NCBI GenBank assembly: GCA_020426005.1
Contig: JAGQQW010000005.1
Location: 1 to 64,000 of the forward strand
DNA from: Planctomycetota bacterium
GTDB lineage: Bacteria > Planctomycetota > UBA1135 > GCA-002748355
DNA length: 64,000 nucleotides
Reading direction: 5' to 3'
The notes under the pieces were generated by a model. It was not told where the DNA came from. It did no database searches and saw only the letters and a list, made by a program, of their open reading frames with translations. This document shows positions 1-8,409 of this stretch, piece after piece (the stretch's first letter is position 1; each line of letters starts with the position of its first letter). Position numbers and translations under genes: made by a program.

Positions 1-1204
1 CAGTGTGAAGCGCTGGCGCGCCGTTCGGTTTGAACGTCTTCCCGGCATCCGTCGATACGAAGACCGGCACGGAAAGGACCCAGAGCTTGTTCTCGTTCTG
101 AGGGTCGACACGGACCTGTCCGTAGTAGTACGCCGGGGACCCGCCGACGGGCGTCCCATTGGTCTTGTCCCAGGTCTTGCCGCCATCGACCGATCGGTAG
201 ATCTCGCCGCCGACGGTCGTGCGCGCCTGCGGACGACGAGCTGCACCCTGCGCCGTCGGCGCTTCGCCATCGTATTCCGGATCACGATCGGCCTCGCGTT
301 CGGCATCGCCTTCGGTGCGTGCACGTTGCACGGGAGGTGCGACACGGTTCTCGTTCTCGATCGTCAAGTAGCAGACACCGGGCTTCGACGGCGCGAAGGC
401 GATTCCGATACGGCCGATCTCACCTGAAGGAAGCGCCTCGATCCGGCTCCACGTGTCGCCGCCATCCTCGCTTCGCCAGACACCGGAACCCGGACCTTGT
501 CCGTCGAAGTCCCAGGCACGTCGTCGCCGCTCGTAGGTCGCAGCGAGCAAGACGTCGGGATTGTCGGGCTGAAACGCGACATCGACGACGCCGACGTCAC
601 TGCCCGCGGCACCGTCGAGCCCGAGGACGCGATGCCAGGTCTTTCCGCCATCGGTCGTGCGATAGAGGCCGCGCATTTCGTTGGGCGAATACAGGTGCCC
701 GAGTGCCGCCACGAACACGCGATTCCCGTCGCGCGGATCGACGACGATGCGCCCGATGTGATGACTGTCACGCAAGCCGACGTTGTTCCAGGTCTTGCCA
801 CCGTCGACCGACTTGTAGACGCCATCGCCCCAGTAGGACGAACGCTGGTTGTTGGCTTCGCCGGTCCCGACCCAGAGGACATCGGCATTGCTCGGATCGA
901 CCGCGATGTCCCCGATCGACGTCGTCGCGTGCGAGTCGAAGATCGGCTCGAACGAGAGACCGCGCGTCGTCGTGCGGAACAAGCCACCGGATCCTGAAGC
1001 GATGTACCACGTCGAGCGGTCGGCCGGGCTGACCTCGATGTCGACGACACGACCCGAGAAGTGAATGGGGCCGACCGAGCGCCAGCTCACGGCCTCGACG
1101 AGTGAATCGCGACTCGAATAGACCGTGATCTGCGCCGTGGCGACCGATGCGAGCGCGGACACCGCAACGAGCAACGAACCGAACGAAAACGATTTGGGAT
1201 TCAT
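1..1204 (-). CDS. Secreted sortilin/BNR-repeat protein, 3' end cut by window edge
   Basis: The reading frame starts at ATG 1204 and stays open to the left edge, so the C-terminus is missing. The protein opens with a signal peptide (MNPKSFSFGSLLVAVSALASVATAQ). It continues with the hallmarks of a VPS10/sortilin-like beta-propeller: GRVVDIEVSP, WVGTGEANNQRSS, and repeated Asp-box motifs (SVDGGKTW, TTDGGKTW, SEDGGDTW, STDAGKTF). The start overlaps the stop of the upstream paralogue in an ATGA arrangement, so the two are probably translationally coupled. It is closely similar in order of motifs to that neighbour but lacks its PDZ-like insert in the part visible here. Such proteins are usually exported and of unknown substrate; sialidase-like or adhesive roles are only guesses. 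Confidence 0.9.
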   Translation of the reverse strand, partial: MNPKSFSFGSLLVAVSALASVATAQITVYSSRDSLVEAVSWRSVGPIHFSGRVVDIEVSPADRSTWYIASGSGGLFRTTTRGLSFEPIFDSHATTSIGDIAVDPSNADVLWVGTGEANNQRSSYWGDGVYKSVDGGKTWNNVGLRDSHHIGRIVVDPRDGNRVFVAALGHLYSPNEMRGLYRTTDGGKTWHRVLGLDGAAGSDVGVVDVAFQPDNPDVLLAATYERRRRAWDFDGQGPGSGVWRSEDGGDTWSRIEALPSGEIGRIGIAFAPSKPGVCYLTIENENRVAPPVQRARTEGDAEREADRDPEYDGEAPTAQGAARRPQARTTVGGEIYRSVDGGKTWDKTNGTPVGGSPAYYYGQVRVDPQNENKLWVLSVPVFVSTDAGKTFKPNGAPALHT

Positions 1205-4200
1205 CGGATCGACCCTCCGGTCACGGTCTTCGTGCTCTGTCCCTCGGCTTCCGCCTCGGCTTCGGATTCTGCATCCAGCAGGACCTCTTCGTCTGCGGGG
1301 ATTCCCTCGCCGATTCCGAGCGTCCGCGGCCACGCGATGTCGAGAGGTTGCTCGTGATCGACCACGTCGAACGACTTCGTCACCGTGTCCTCACCGACCT
1401 TCAATGTCACGGCGTAGGTGCCGGCGGACACGCGCCGGCCTCCGCGCATGCGAGCCCGGCCCCCACCTCCGGCAGTGTTGCGTGCTCGACTCTCGCGCAG
1501 ATTCCACTCGACGCGGTGAAGCCCAGCTCGTTGTTTGCCCTCGGTGCTGAAGACGGTGTTGCCGAGCACATCCGTCACGACCAACTCGACCTTCTTCTTG
1601 GTGTTGACGCCAAGGTGATAGTGAAGCTCGGCACGTTCCGGCGGATTCGCGAGCCTGAAGTAGCGATGTCCCTGACGAGCGACGCTGCGCCTCGCGAAGC
1701 GCGTCACCGTACCGGGTGCGATCAAGGCGAAGTCGCCCTTGCGCGCCTTGTCGGTCAGCTGTCGCAACGACCGCACGTCGATCGACCAAACACCACGGCC
1801 GTGCGTCGCGACGATGAGGTGCTGCTCGCGCTCTTGTTGATCGAAGTCGTGGACAGCGACCGACGGGAACCGATCGTCGAACTTCTTCCAGGACTTGCCA
1901 CGATCGAGACTGATCCACAGACCGGTCTCGGCGCCGAGATAGAGCAAGTCCTGGTTGACGTTGTCGTCACGGACGCAACGCGCCGAACCAGCTTCGACGG
2001 GAAGCTCGGCAGTCAACGACGTCCACTTGCCACCGAAGTCCTCCGTGACGAACACATACGGATCGCGCTTTCCACTGCGATGCCCATCGACCGTGACGTA
2101 GGCACGCCCATCGGCGTGCGGACTCGCGTGCACACTGCCGATCCAGAGCGGCTTCTTTTCGGGCAACAACTCCGCGATCTTGTTGGAGAGATCGTCCCAG
2201 TTCTTGCCGTCGTCCTGCGTCGACCAGAGCTTGCCGTCATCGGTACCGACCCAGAGGATGCCGGGCTTGCGCGGCGATTCGGCGATCGTCGAAAGACTCG
2301 GCGGGGAGGATCGCTCCTCGCCCTTGGGCACGTCCCGAATGAGTTGCGGACTGATCGTGAGCACGTCGCGGCCGCGATTCGGCGATTTGTACAGCTTGGA
2401 TCCACCGTAGTAGATCGTGGTGCCACCGAAGTTCGAGAGGATGAACGGCGTGTTCCAGTTCCAGTTGCGATCACGTTGCTTGTTGATCCGTCCACGGGCA
2501 CCGTGGATGACGTCGACCCAACCGATGTTGCCTCCCTGGCTCTCGCTGAACACGATGTCGGGGTTGTCGGGGTCGACGCGACAGACGAAACCATCGCCAC
2601 TACCGATCTTGAACGCATCGGCGTTGGTGATCCCCTCGGTCCGCATCGTCGCCGACGGCGACCCCCAGCTACCGTTGTCCTGGAACCCCGCGTAGATCCA
2701 ATAAGGCTGACGCGAATCCGCAACGGCGTGATACGCCTGACCGATGTTGATGTTCTCGAAGGTCTCCCAGTTCTGGCACTGGTCGTAGGTGATGTTGACC
2801 CCACCGTCACAACCGAGGATCAAGTGCTTGCCATTGCGCGGGTCGACCCAGAGAGCGTGATAGTCGACGTGCACGTTCGCCATCGTGATTTCGCGCGAGC
2901 GTGATCGGAAGGTCTCACCGCCATCGAAGCTCCAGTAGAACTGGATCCCGCAGACGTAGATGTTCTGCTCATTGCTCGGATCGACGCGAATCTGCGAGAA
3001 GTAGTACGGACGTGGATTGAGCGAGTTGATGCGCTCCCACGTTTCGCCTCGATCCTTGGACAAGTAGATGCCACCGCACTGGAAACCATCGGGCCCCTGC
3101 GACTTCTGGCGATTCTCGAGCTGACCACCGATTCGATCCGCGAACGGCGTGCGAGAGTTCCCTCCTCCCGCGCCCTGACTCCGATCTCCGAACGTGATCT
3201 CGAAGCGACGGATTGCACCGTCGCGTAGCACGACGACGGGTTGGGTGTCGTTGGCGCGTTGCGTCCCGAGGACTTCGAGCATCTCCGCGTACGAGGTCGT
3301 CCCTTCGCCCGCGATCGCGAGCACGATGTCGCCGCTCTCGAGACCGGCATCTGCGGCGGGTCCTTCCTCGGTCACGTCCCCGAGCTTGGCGCCGGCATGT
3401 TCGTCTCCGCCGTTCTGGCCAATGCCCATGAGTGCGGTGCCGGGTGCACCCGGTTCGAGCGCTGGCGCACCCTCGGGGCGCATCCCGATCTTCTCGGTCT
3501 CGATCAACGCGTAGATGTGCGAAGGATTCTTGCGATAGATGTCGAACGACACGCGTCCCATCGCGACCGTCGGGAGTCCCTTCGTGAGCTTCGACCACGT
3601 GGTACCGCCATCGACACTCTTGTAGATACCCGAGCCCGGTCCCCAGCGTTTGATCGGATGATTGCCATCGAAGGCGTCGCGCTGACGTTCATAGAGAGCG
3701 GCGTAGACGACCGAAGGATCTTCCGGATCGATGATCACGTCGGTCGCGCCGGTCTTGTCGTCGAGGCCGAGGACGAGCTTCCACGAGTCTCCTCCATCCG
3801 TCGTCCGATACACGCCACGCTCCGGGTTGGGTGCCCAGAGGTCGCCGCATGCGGCGACGAACACGGTTCGCGGCTCGTCGGGATGAATCGCGATGCGACC
3901 GATGTGCCGGGTCTTCTCGAGGCCCTTGTGCGCCCAAGTCTTGCCACCGTCGGCGCTGTAGTAGACGCCGTTTCCCCACGAGGTCGAGTTGCGATTGTTC
4001 GCTTCGCCGGTGCCGACCCAAACGTGATCGCTGTTCATCGGATCGATCGCAACGTCCCCGATCGACATCACGCTTTCGTTCTGGAAATGCGGGGTGAACG
4101 TCGTGCCGTTGTTGACCGTCTTCCAGAGCCCGCCCGATGCCGAGGCTACGTAGAACTTCGACGGGTTGCGCTCGTCGACGGCGAGATCGACGACGCGCCC

Positions 4201-4443
4201 GCCCATCGCCGCGGGCCCGAGCTCGCGCAACGAGAGTGCCGAAGTGTCGATCGCGACGGGGATGCGCTCGTTATCCGGCGCTTGGGCACGGGCGTCCTGG
4301 GACCTCGCGGGTCCCACAGCGACGCAGATCGCGGACGCGGCGAGGGTCAAGACGGCGAACGCGCGCCGCCGCAGCGGATCGCGCGAGGTTCGCGACCGAG
4401 CCCGGGGATTCGAGCCGGTCACCGAGGGAGAAACGTAGAGCAT
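1201..4443 (-). CDS. Large secreted sortilin/BNR-repeat protein with an internal PDZ-like domain
   Basis: This is a 1080-residue protein from ATG 4443. That start was chosen because it directly precedes a basic and then hydrophobic export signal (RDPLRRRAFAVLTLAASAIC); the open frame upstream reads as non-coding arginine-rich sequence. Asp boxes SADGGKTW (163-170), TTDGGDSW (214-221) and SVDGGTTW (276-283) and the motif VWVGTGEANN (141-150) identify a VPS10/sortilin-like propeller. Residues about 335-420 interrupt the propeller with a PDZ-like segment (GPAADAGLESGDIVLAIAGE). Propeller repeats resume afterwards, and the C-terminus carries a FlgD/Ig-like stretch (RAGLHRVEWNLRESRARN). Its stop overlaps the start of the paralogue downstream. 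It is divergent from the subtilase at 4627. Likely cell-surface or periplasmic; substrate unknown. Confidence 0.9.
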   Translation of the reverse strand: MLYVSPSVTGSNPRARSRTSRDPLRRRAFAVLTLAASAICVAVGPARSQDARAQAPDNERIPVAIDTSALSLRELGPAAMGGRVVDLAVDERNPSKFYVASASGGLWKTVNNGTTFTPHFQNESVMSIGDVAIDPMNSDHVWVGTGEANNRNSTSWGNGVYYSADGGKTWAHKGLEKTRHIGRIAIHPDEPRTVFVAACGDLWAPNPERGVYRTTDGGDSWKLVLGLDDKTGATDVIIDPEDPSVVYAALYERQRDAFDGNHPIKRWGPGSGIYKSVDGGTTWSKLTKGLPTVAMGRVSFDIYRKNPSHIYALIETEKIGMRPEGAPALEPGAPGTALMGIGQNGGDEHAGAKLGDVTEEGPAADAGLESGDIVLAIAGEGTTSYAEMLEVLGTQRANDTQPVVVLRDGAIRRFEITFGDRSQGAGGGNSRTPFADRIGGQLENRQKSQGPDGFQCGGIYLSKDRGETWERINSLNPRPYYFSQIRVDPSNEQNIYVCGIQFYWSFDGGETFRSRSREITMANVHVDYHALWVDPRNGKHLILGCDGGVNITYDQCQNWETFENINIGQAYHAVADSRQPYWIYAGFQDNGSWGSPSATMRTEGITNADAFKIGSGDGFVCRVDPDNPDIVFSESQGGNIGWVDVIHGARGRINKQRDRNWNWNTPFILSNFGGTTIYYGGSKLYKSPNRGRDVLTISPQLIRDVPKGEERSSPPSLSTIAESPRKPGILWVGTDDGKLWSTQDDGKNWDDLSNKIAELLPEKKPLWIGSVHASPHADGRAYVTVDGHRSGKRDPYVFVTEDFGGKWTSLTAELPVEAGSARCVRDDNVNQDLLYLGAETGLWISLDRGKSWKKFDDRFPSVAVHDFDQQEREQHLIVATHGRGVWSIDVRSLRQLTDKARKGDFALIAPGTVTRFARRSVARQGHRYFRLANPPERAELHYHLGVNTKKKVELVVTDVLGNTVFSTEGKQRAGLHRVEWNLRESRARNTAGGGGRARMRGGRRVSAGTYAVTLKVGEDTVTKSFDVVDHEQPLDIAWPRTLGIGEGIPADEEVLLDAESEAEAEAEGQSTKTVTGGSIR

Positions 4444-4553
4444 CGAGGCTTCGCCTTCCGTCAGGCTTTTTCGGGGGTCTCGCGGGGACGTGCCCAGAAC
4501 GCTTCCGAGCTCCGCGAATGGCGGAACATACGGCAGTCGTGGGGTCCGTGTTG

Positions 4554-4579
4554 GCACGGGCTGCGCGAACCGCCCGTGC
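4554..4579. promoter_or_regulatory. 8-bp inverted repeat in the divergent promoter region
   Basis: GCACGGGC at 4554-4561 and GCCCGTGC at 4572-4579 form a perfect 8-bp inverted repeat with a 10-nt spacer. It lies in the 183-bp gap between two divergently transcribed genes (starts at 4443 and 4627), about 48 bp upstream of the subtilase start. It may be an operator or an mRNA leader hairpin; no regulator can be assigned. Confidence 0.35.
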
Positions 4580-4626
4580 TTCGCTACCCTATGGGGCCGC
4601 CGGGAGCGCGACCTCGCCCAACGACG

Positions 4627-6543
4627 ATGCGCCGAATCAACGAACAACTCAGGCTATGCCTCTGCACGCTCATGGCCATTCTTCTGATGGCATGGCACTC
4701 TCACGGCCATCTTGCGGCGCAAGATCGGCCGCAAATCCCGCCACGGAAGGCGCCGTTCGAGGGGCACCCCAGGACGGTCGTGACGCCCCGACCCGAGCTC
4801 GAGGGCACGCTCGACCCCCGGAACTACTGGCAGGATCGGTTGATCGTCAAGTTCTCGGAGGACCGGGTCGTCCGATTGCCGGACTCGCGCCGGTCCGGGA
4901 CTGCCGACGAACTCGTCACGCGGTCCAGGGCGACCCATGCGGCGACGCAGTTCGCACGCAGCAGTGCCGGGCCACGCCTCGGCGGCCGCCGTGTCGAAAT
5001 GCTCTTCTCACGCTCTGCGGATGACCTCCAGCAAGAACGACGCGCCATCCTCGCGAAACGCCCCGACGCCGACCTCGCGGACCTCGCGAATTACTACCGT
5101 GTGTTCACTCGCGGCCGCCAGGACACCCTCGAGCTGATGCGGAGCCTGTCGGACGAAGCCAGCGTCGAGACCTGCTATCCGGAATTCCATCCGCGCGCGA
5201 TCGTGCCGGCGCAGACCGAAACCAAGCAGGGCAGCATCGTGGCGATCCGCACGCCACTCTTCGAAAGTCGTCAAGGTTGGCTCGCTCCAGCGCCGGACGG
5301 AATCGGCATGCTTCCGGCGAGCGATCTGCTCGGTGCACAGGGGCACAAAGGACAGACGATCGTCCAGATCGAAGCAGCATGGACGTTCGGACACGAGGAC
5401 ATCCCGCAGCTTCGGCGCGATCGCGTGCTCGGACCGACAGACTTCGGCGTGTGGAACATTCTCGCGTGGCGTGACCACGGAACCGCCGCGGTCGGAATCC
5501 TGACTTCGGCGCGCGACGAGCGGGGAGTTCGCGGTGTCGTCCCCGAGTCGTCGCTCTACGTATCGAGTGTCGTGCTGGGCAATGCCGACGCAGTGAGTCG
5601 CGCGACGAAGATCTCGGGACCTGGCGACGTGTTCTCGTCCTCACTCGTGCACGCGGTCGCGCTCGGCAATCAGGGTTTCCATGCGCCGTTCGATTTTCCG
5701 CAAGACGCGTACGACGCCGTTCGGATCGCGGTCGCGAAGGGAATCGTGATGACGGTTGCAGCGGGCAACACGGGGAACGACCTCGCCAACCCCTTGCTCT
5801 ACGGGTACCGCTACGCGTCGTCGGCAACACCTTCGGGAGCTTGGATCATCGGCGCGACGTACATGGGTGCGCGCAAGAAGGTCGCGTGGAGCAACTACGG
5901 CGACGTAGTGCGCTTCAGCTCATGGGGCGCGGGCGTGACGGCACCGGCGTACGGACAGCTGTTCAGCGATCCGAGCACACCCGAAACTCGCGCCTACACG
6001 GATGTCTTCGGTGGCACGTCCGCTGCGAGTCCCCAAGTTGCGGGAGCGGCAGCCGCCGTGCAATCCGCATCGTGGATGATGAAGCGTCGCTGGCTCGACG
6101 TCGATGCGCTCGCGAGCGCACTCGAACTCCATGGCACATCGATCCAAGGCCGTGTCGGTCCGCGACCCGACATCGCCGGCACCCTCGCCGGCCTCGGCTT
6201 GGTCGACGGCCTGCGGATCGGCGGCGAAACCAAGATCGGAGCCACGTTCGATCTCCAACTCGACCTCCGCGCGAGCGAGGTCTACGCGGTCCTCGCTTCC
6301 CTCGACACGACGTCGATCCGCCTGCCGGGCTTCACGTTCCCGCTCACCGTCGATCTCGGCCAGTCCTTCGGCATCGAACTCGGCACGATGCCCAAGTCCG
6401 GTCCGTATTCGATCCGACTGCAGGTGCCCGGGCGCGACTCACTCGCGGGAACCAAGCTGTTCATCCAGACCCTGCGCGTCGAACCGAAGTCCAAGAACAT
6501 CGACCTGACGAACCCGGTCGAGGTCTGGCTGCGCTCCCGCTGA
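4627..6543 (+). CDS. Secreted S8 (subtilisin-like) serine peptidase with Glu at the catalytic Asp position
   Basis: The protein has 638 residues from ATG 4627, which directly precedes a signal peptide (LCLCTLMAILLMAWHSHGHLAAQ). The longer upstream frame is antisense to the sortilin gene and is rejected. The subtilase core runs from about 235 to 480: IVQIEAAWTFGHEDI (244-258) at the catalytic Asp block, DHGTAAVGI with His284, AAGNTG with the oxyanion Asn381, and GGTSAASPQVAGA with Ser465. In the first block Glu249 occupies the position of the usual Asp. I recall some subtilase subgroups with this VxIE pattern, so activity may be kept. Residues before about 230 resemble a propeptide, and the last 130 residues form a beta-rich tail. 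Convergent with the selenoprotein gene. Confidence 0.88.
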   Translation: MRRINEQLRLCLCTLMAILLMAWHSHGHLAAQDRPQIPPRKAPFEGHPRTVVTPRPELEGTLDPRNYWQDRLIVKFSEDRVVRLPDSRRSGTADELVTRSRATHAATQFARSSAGPRLGGRRVEMLFSRSADDLQQERRAILAKRPDADLADLANYYRVFTRGRQDTLELMRSLSDEASVETCYPEFHPRAIVPAQTETKQGSIVAIRTPLFESRQGWLAPAPDGIGMLPASDLLGAQGHKGQTIVQIEAAWTFGHEDIPQLRRDRVLGPTDFGVWNILAWRDHGTAAVGILTSARDERGVRGVVPESSLYVSSVVLGNADAVSRATKISGPGDVFSSSLVHAVALGNQGFHAPFDFPQDAYDAVRIAVAKGIVMTVAAGNTGNDLANPLLYGYRYASSATPSGAWIIGATYMGARKKVAWSNYGDVVRFSSWGAGVTAPAYGQLFSDPSTPETRAYTDVFGGTSAASPQVAGAAAAVQSASWMMKRRWLDVDALASALELHGTSIQGRVGPRPDIAGTLAGLGLVDGLRIGGETKIGATFDLQLDLRASEVYAVLASLDTTSIRLPGFTFPLTVDLGQSFGIELGTMPKSGPYSIRLQVPGRDSLAGTKLFIQTLRVEPKSKNIDLTNPVEVWLRSR

Positions 6544-6571
6544 GCCGCGGCGCGCGAGCCGCGCTCATGGC

Positions 6572-6590
6572 GAACGTCCGCAACGTTCGA
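6572..6590. terminator. Possible bidirectional terminator hairpin
   Basis: CGAACGT and ACGTTCG form a 7-bp stem around a CCGCA loop, just after the subtilase stop and before the end of the convergent selenoprotein gene. There is only a short T-rich tail (ATTCCT), so the terminator call is tentative. Confidence 0.35.
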
Positions 6591-6628
6591 TTCCTGACGT
6601 CACGAACGTTAGGTCCGGATTGGTAGCG

Positions 6629-7768
6629 CTACTGCTTGCCTTCTTGTCCTGCGACGAGCTTCTCGACGAGCGCTTCGGCGACCTTGGTCGCTTTGTTGCC
6701 ATCGTGACCGCGGTAGTGGATGCGCATGTCGGCATCGAGCACGACGATCGTCGGCCAACCGGTCACACCCCATGCAGTCGGAATCGGGCCACGCGTTGCC
6801 TGAGGCCCTGCCCAGAAGTTGCGCCACTGCAGTTCGTTCTCGGCAACGGCCTTCTTCGCACGGTCGACCGGGTCACTGTTGACACCGATGAGGACGAAGG
6901 GCTTGCCGGTCATTTCTTCCACGAGCGACCGCTCGTGTGGGTACAGAGCCCGGCAAGGGCCTCACCAATCGCCCCAGAAGTCGAGGAAGATGACGCGCCC
7001 CTTGTAGTCGGACAGCTTGAACTCCTCGCCATCGAGATCGGTGCCGATGATGTCCTTGGCGATGACTCCGACGCCGTAGTGCTCGCGCACGTTGATCGCA
7101 GTGTCGACCTTCTTGCGGACGGCTTCGCTCGCTTCCTTGGCGGCTTCGAGCAATTCCTGCTTGGCGGCCGCGTACTTCGGGCTTTCGAGCGGCGCGCTGT
7201 CGATCGTCGTACCATGGCGAACGAGTAGCGCCGACGCACGAACGTCAGCATTCGAACTCGCGACGAACACGTCCATCGCTCGATCGCCGATATCCGCCGA
7301 GATCATGCGACCGAGGTACGGCAGCATCGGTGCGAGTGCAGCAACGCCGCTGCTGTTCGCGTGCGTCTCGAGGATCGTCTCGAGCGCGTCGCGCATCGCG
7401 TCCTTGTTCGGAGATCCGTTCTGCACGATCCAGACGAGGAACGGGACGGCGTCTTCGCTGTTCGCGAAGGTCTTGGCATAGTTCTGCGCCTTGCCGACCA
7501 GCGGACTGAGATCGGGACGCATCGGGAAGGCCTTGACCGGCTTCTTGCCGCCCTCTGGATCCTCCGCGGCCTCCTTCATCTGCTTCTGGATCGCCTGCAC
7601 TTCCTCACGCCACTTCGCGTAGATCTGCTGCTGTTCGTTGCGCAGATCGCGCATGGCTGCGGCGGGATCGTGCCTCGGAGCTTGGGGCTCGGCACCATCC
7701 TGCGTGACATCCTGCGCAAGGGCGGGCATCGCGAGGAGGGCGAGCGTGAACACTGGAATCAGACGCAT
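6629..7768 (-). CDS. Secreted TlpA/thioredoxin-like selenoprotein (Sec replaces first Cys of CxxC)
   Basis: One continuous frame of 379 residues runs from ATG 7768 (GAGGTG six bases upstream; signal peptide MRLIPVFTLALLAMPALA) to TAG 6629. It is interrupted only by TGA at 6964-6962, codon 269. The surrounding translation is FLDFWGDW-TGA-GPCRALYPHE, so the TGA sits exactly at the first Cys of the thioredoxin motif WCGPC. Downstream the fold is complete: FVLIGVNSD, the cis-Pro motif GWPTIVVLD (in VTGWPTI) and a final helix. Without readthrough the protein would lose its active site and the whole C-terminal half of the domain. A hairpin typical of bacterial SECIS elements follows the TGA. Residues about 20-235 are a helical, Glu/Lys-rich region. 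The gene lies 47 bp after the ECF sigma gene. Expected to act as a periplasmic or secreted thiol-disulfide oxidoreductase with selenocysteine at the nucleophilic site. Selenocysteine machinery genes are not in this window. Confidence 0.88.
6919..6939 (-). promoter_or_regulatory. Candidate bacterial SECIS hairpin
   Basis: In the mRNA, CACGAGC (6937-6931) pairs perfectly with GCTCGTG (6926-6920) around the tetraloop GGUC (6930-6927). A bulged A (6938) is followed by a further C-G pair (6939/6919). The loop begins 31 nt after the in-frame UGA, within the roughly 16-37 nt range known for bacterial SECIS elements. The GGUC apical loop and the 5'-side bulge resemble the E. coli fdhF element. A weaker competing hairpin (GCCC/GGGC) exists closer to the UGA. 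Confidence 0.75.
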
Positions 7769-7815
7769 GAAACACCTCGGTTCGGGGACTCGAGAACACG
7801 CGACGTCTTGCGCCA

Positions 7816-8409
7816 TCAGCGATCATCGACCGCGATCGCGAGACGAGCGAGGCCACGATACACGAGGTTGCGAACGGCGCCTTCGCTCTTTCCCATCCGC
7901 TCACTGATCTCCGGGTAGGAAAGCCCGACGATGCGATAGAGGGTGATCGCTTCGCGCTGGTCAGCCTGCAGATCGGCGAACGCGGCTTCGAAATGCTCGA
8001 GTGCTTCGCGACCCGACATCACGCGGCTCGGTGTGCAGAGCGTTCGATAGACATCGAAGACCGAGGGCGTGGACGCCTCGGCCTCACGGGCACTGTCACG
8101 GCACTGCGCCTTGTAGTAGCGCGCCTTGTCGATCACCTTGTGGCGCACGTGCATCGCGAGCCAGCAGCGGAACGCCGCCTCGCTCTGGAACTCGAACGTC
8201 GCGAGGTCCTTGACGACCTCGGCGCAGACCGACTGCACGACGTCGGTGATCGACTCGCGCTGCGCGACCGCAGGACCGGCGTCGAGTCGGACCATCGCTT
8301 CGAGACGCGGGAGGTTGCGCACGAGCAAGGCTTCGATCGCGACACGTTCGCCGGACCTTGCACGCTGCACGATGGAGTCGTCTCGTTCGCCGTTTGCGTC
8401 GTCGTTCAT
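7816..8409 (-). CDS. ECF-family RNA polymerase sigma factor
   Basis: A 197-residue protein with sigma region 2 at about 50-95 (ESITDVVQSVCAEVV, AAFRCWLAMHVRHKVIDKAR) and region 4 at about 140-190 (LQADQREAITLYRIVGLSYPEISERMGKSEGAVRNLVYRGLARL, with the helix-turn-helix at its end). Its ATG overlaps by 4 bp (ATGA) the stop of the full-length kinase-SUMF frame, implying translational coupling. No anti-sigma gene lies next to it; in Planctomycetota some ECF groups are thought to be controlled by Ser/Thr kinases, and the upstream membrane kinase would fit that role. The selenoprotein gene follows 47 bp downstream and could be in the same transcript. Target promoters are unknown. Confidence 0.9.
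   Translation of the reverse strand: MNDDANGERDDSIVQRARSGERVAIEALLVRNLPRLEAMVRLDAGPAVAQRESITDVVQSVCAEVVKDLATFEFQSEAAFRCWLAMHVRHKVIDKARYYKAQCRDSAREAEASTPSVFDVYRTLCTPSRVMSGREALEHFEAAFADLQADQREAITLYRIVGLSYPEISERMGKSEGAVRNLVYRGLARLAIAVDDR

Noticed and set aside
1147-2904. 585-residue plus-strand ORF over the sortilin genes
   Set aside because: Antisense to a well-supported propeller protein.
4444-4647. N-terminal extension of the large sortilin-type protein
   Set aside because: Arginine/proline-rich, lacks signal peptide; the downstream ATG has a proper export signal.
6629-6922. Separate small gene encoding only the C-terminal thioredoxin half
   Set aside because: The preceding TGA is in frame at the active-site position and the upstream half completes the same domain; readthrough explains it better than a split gene.
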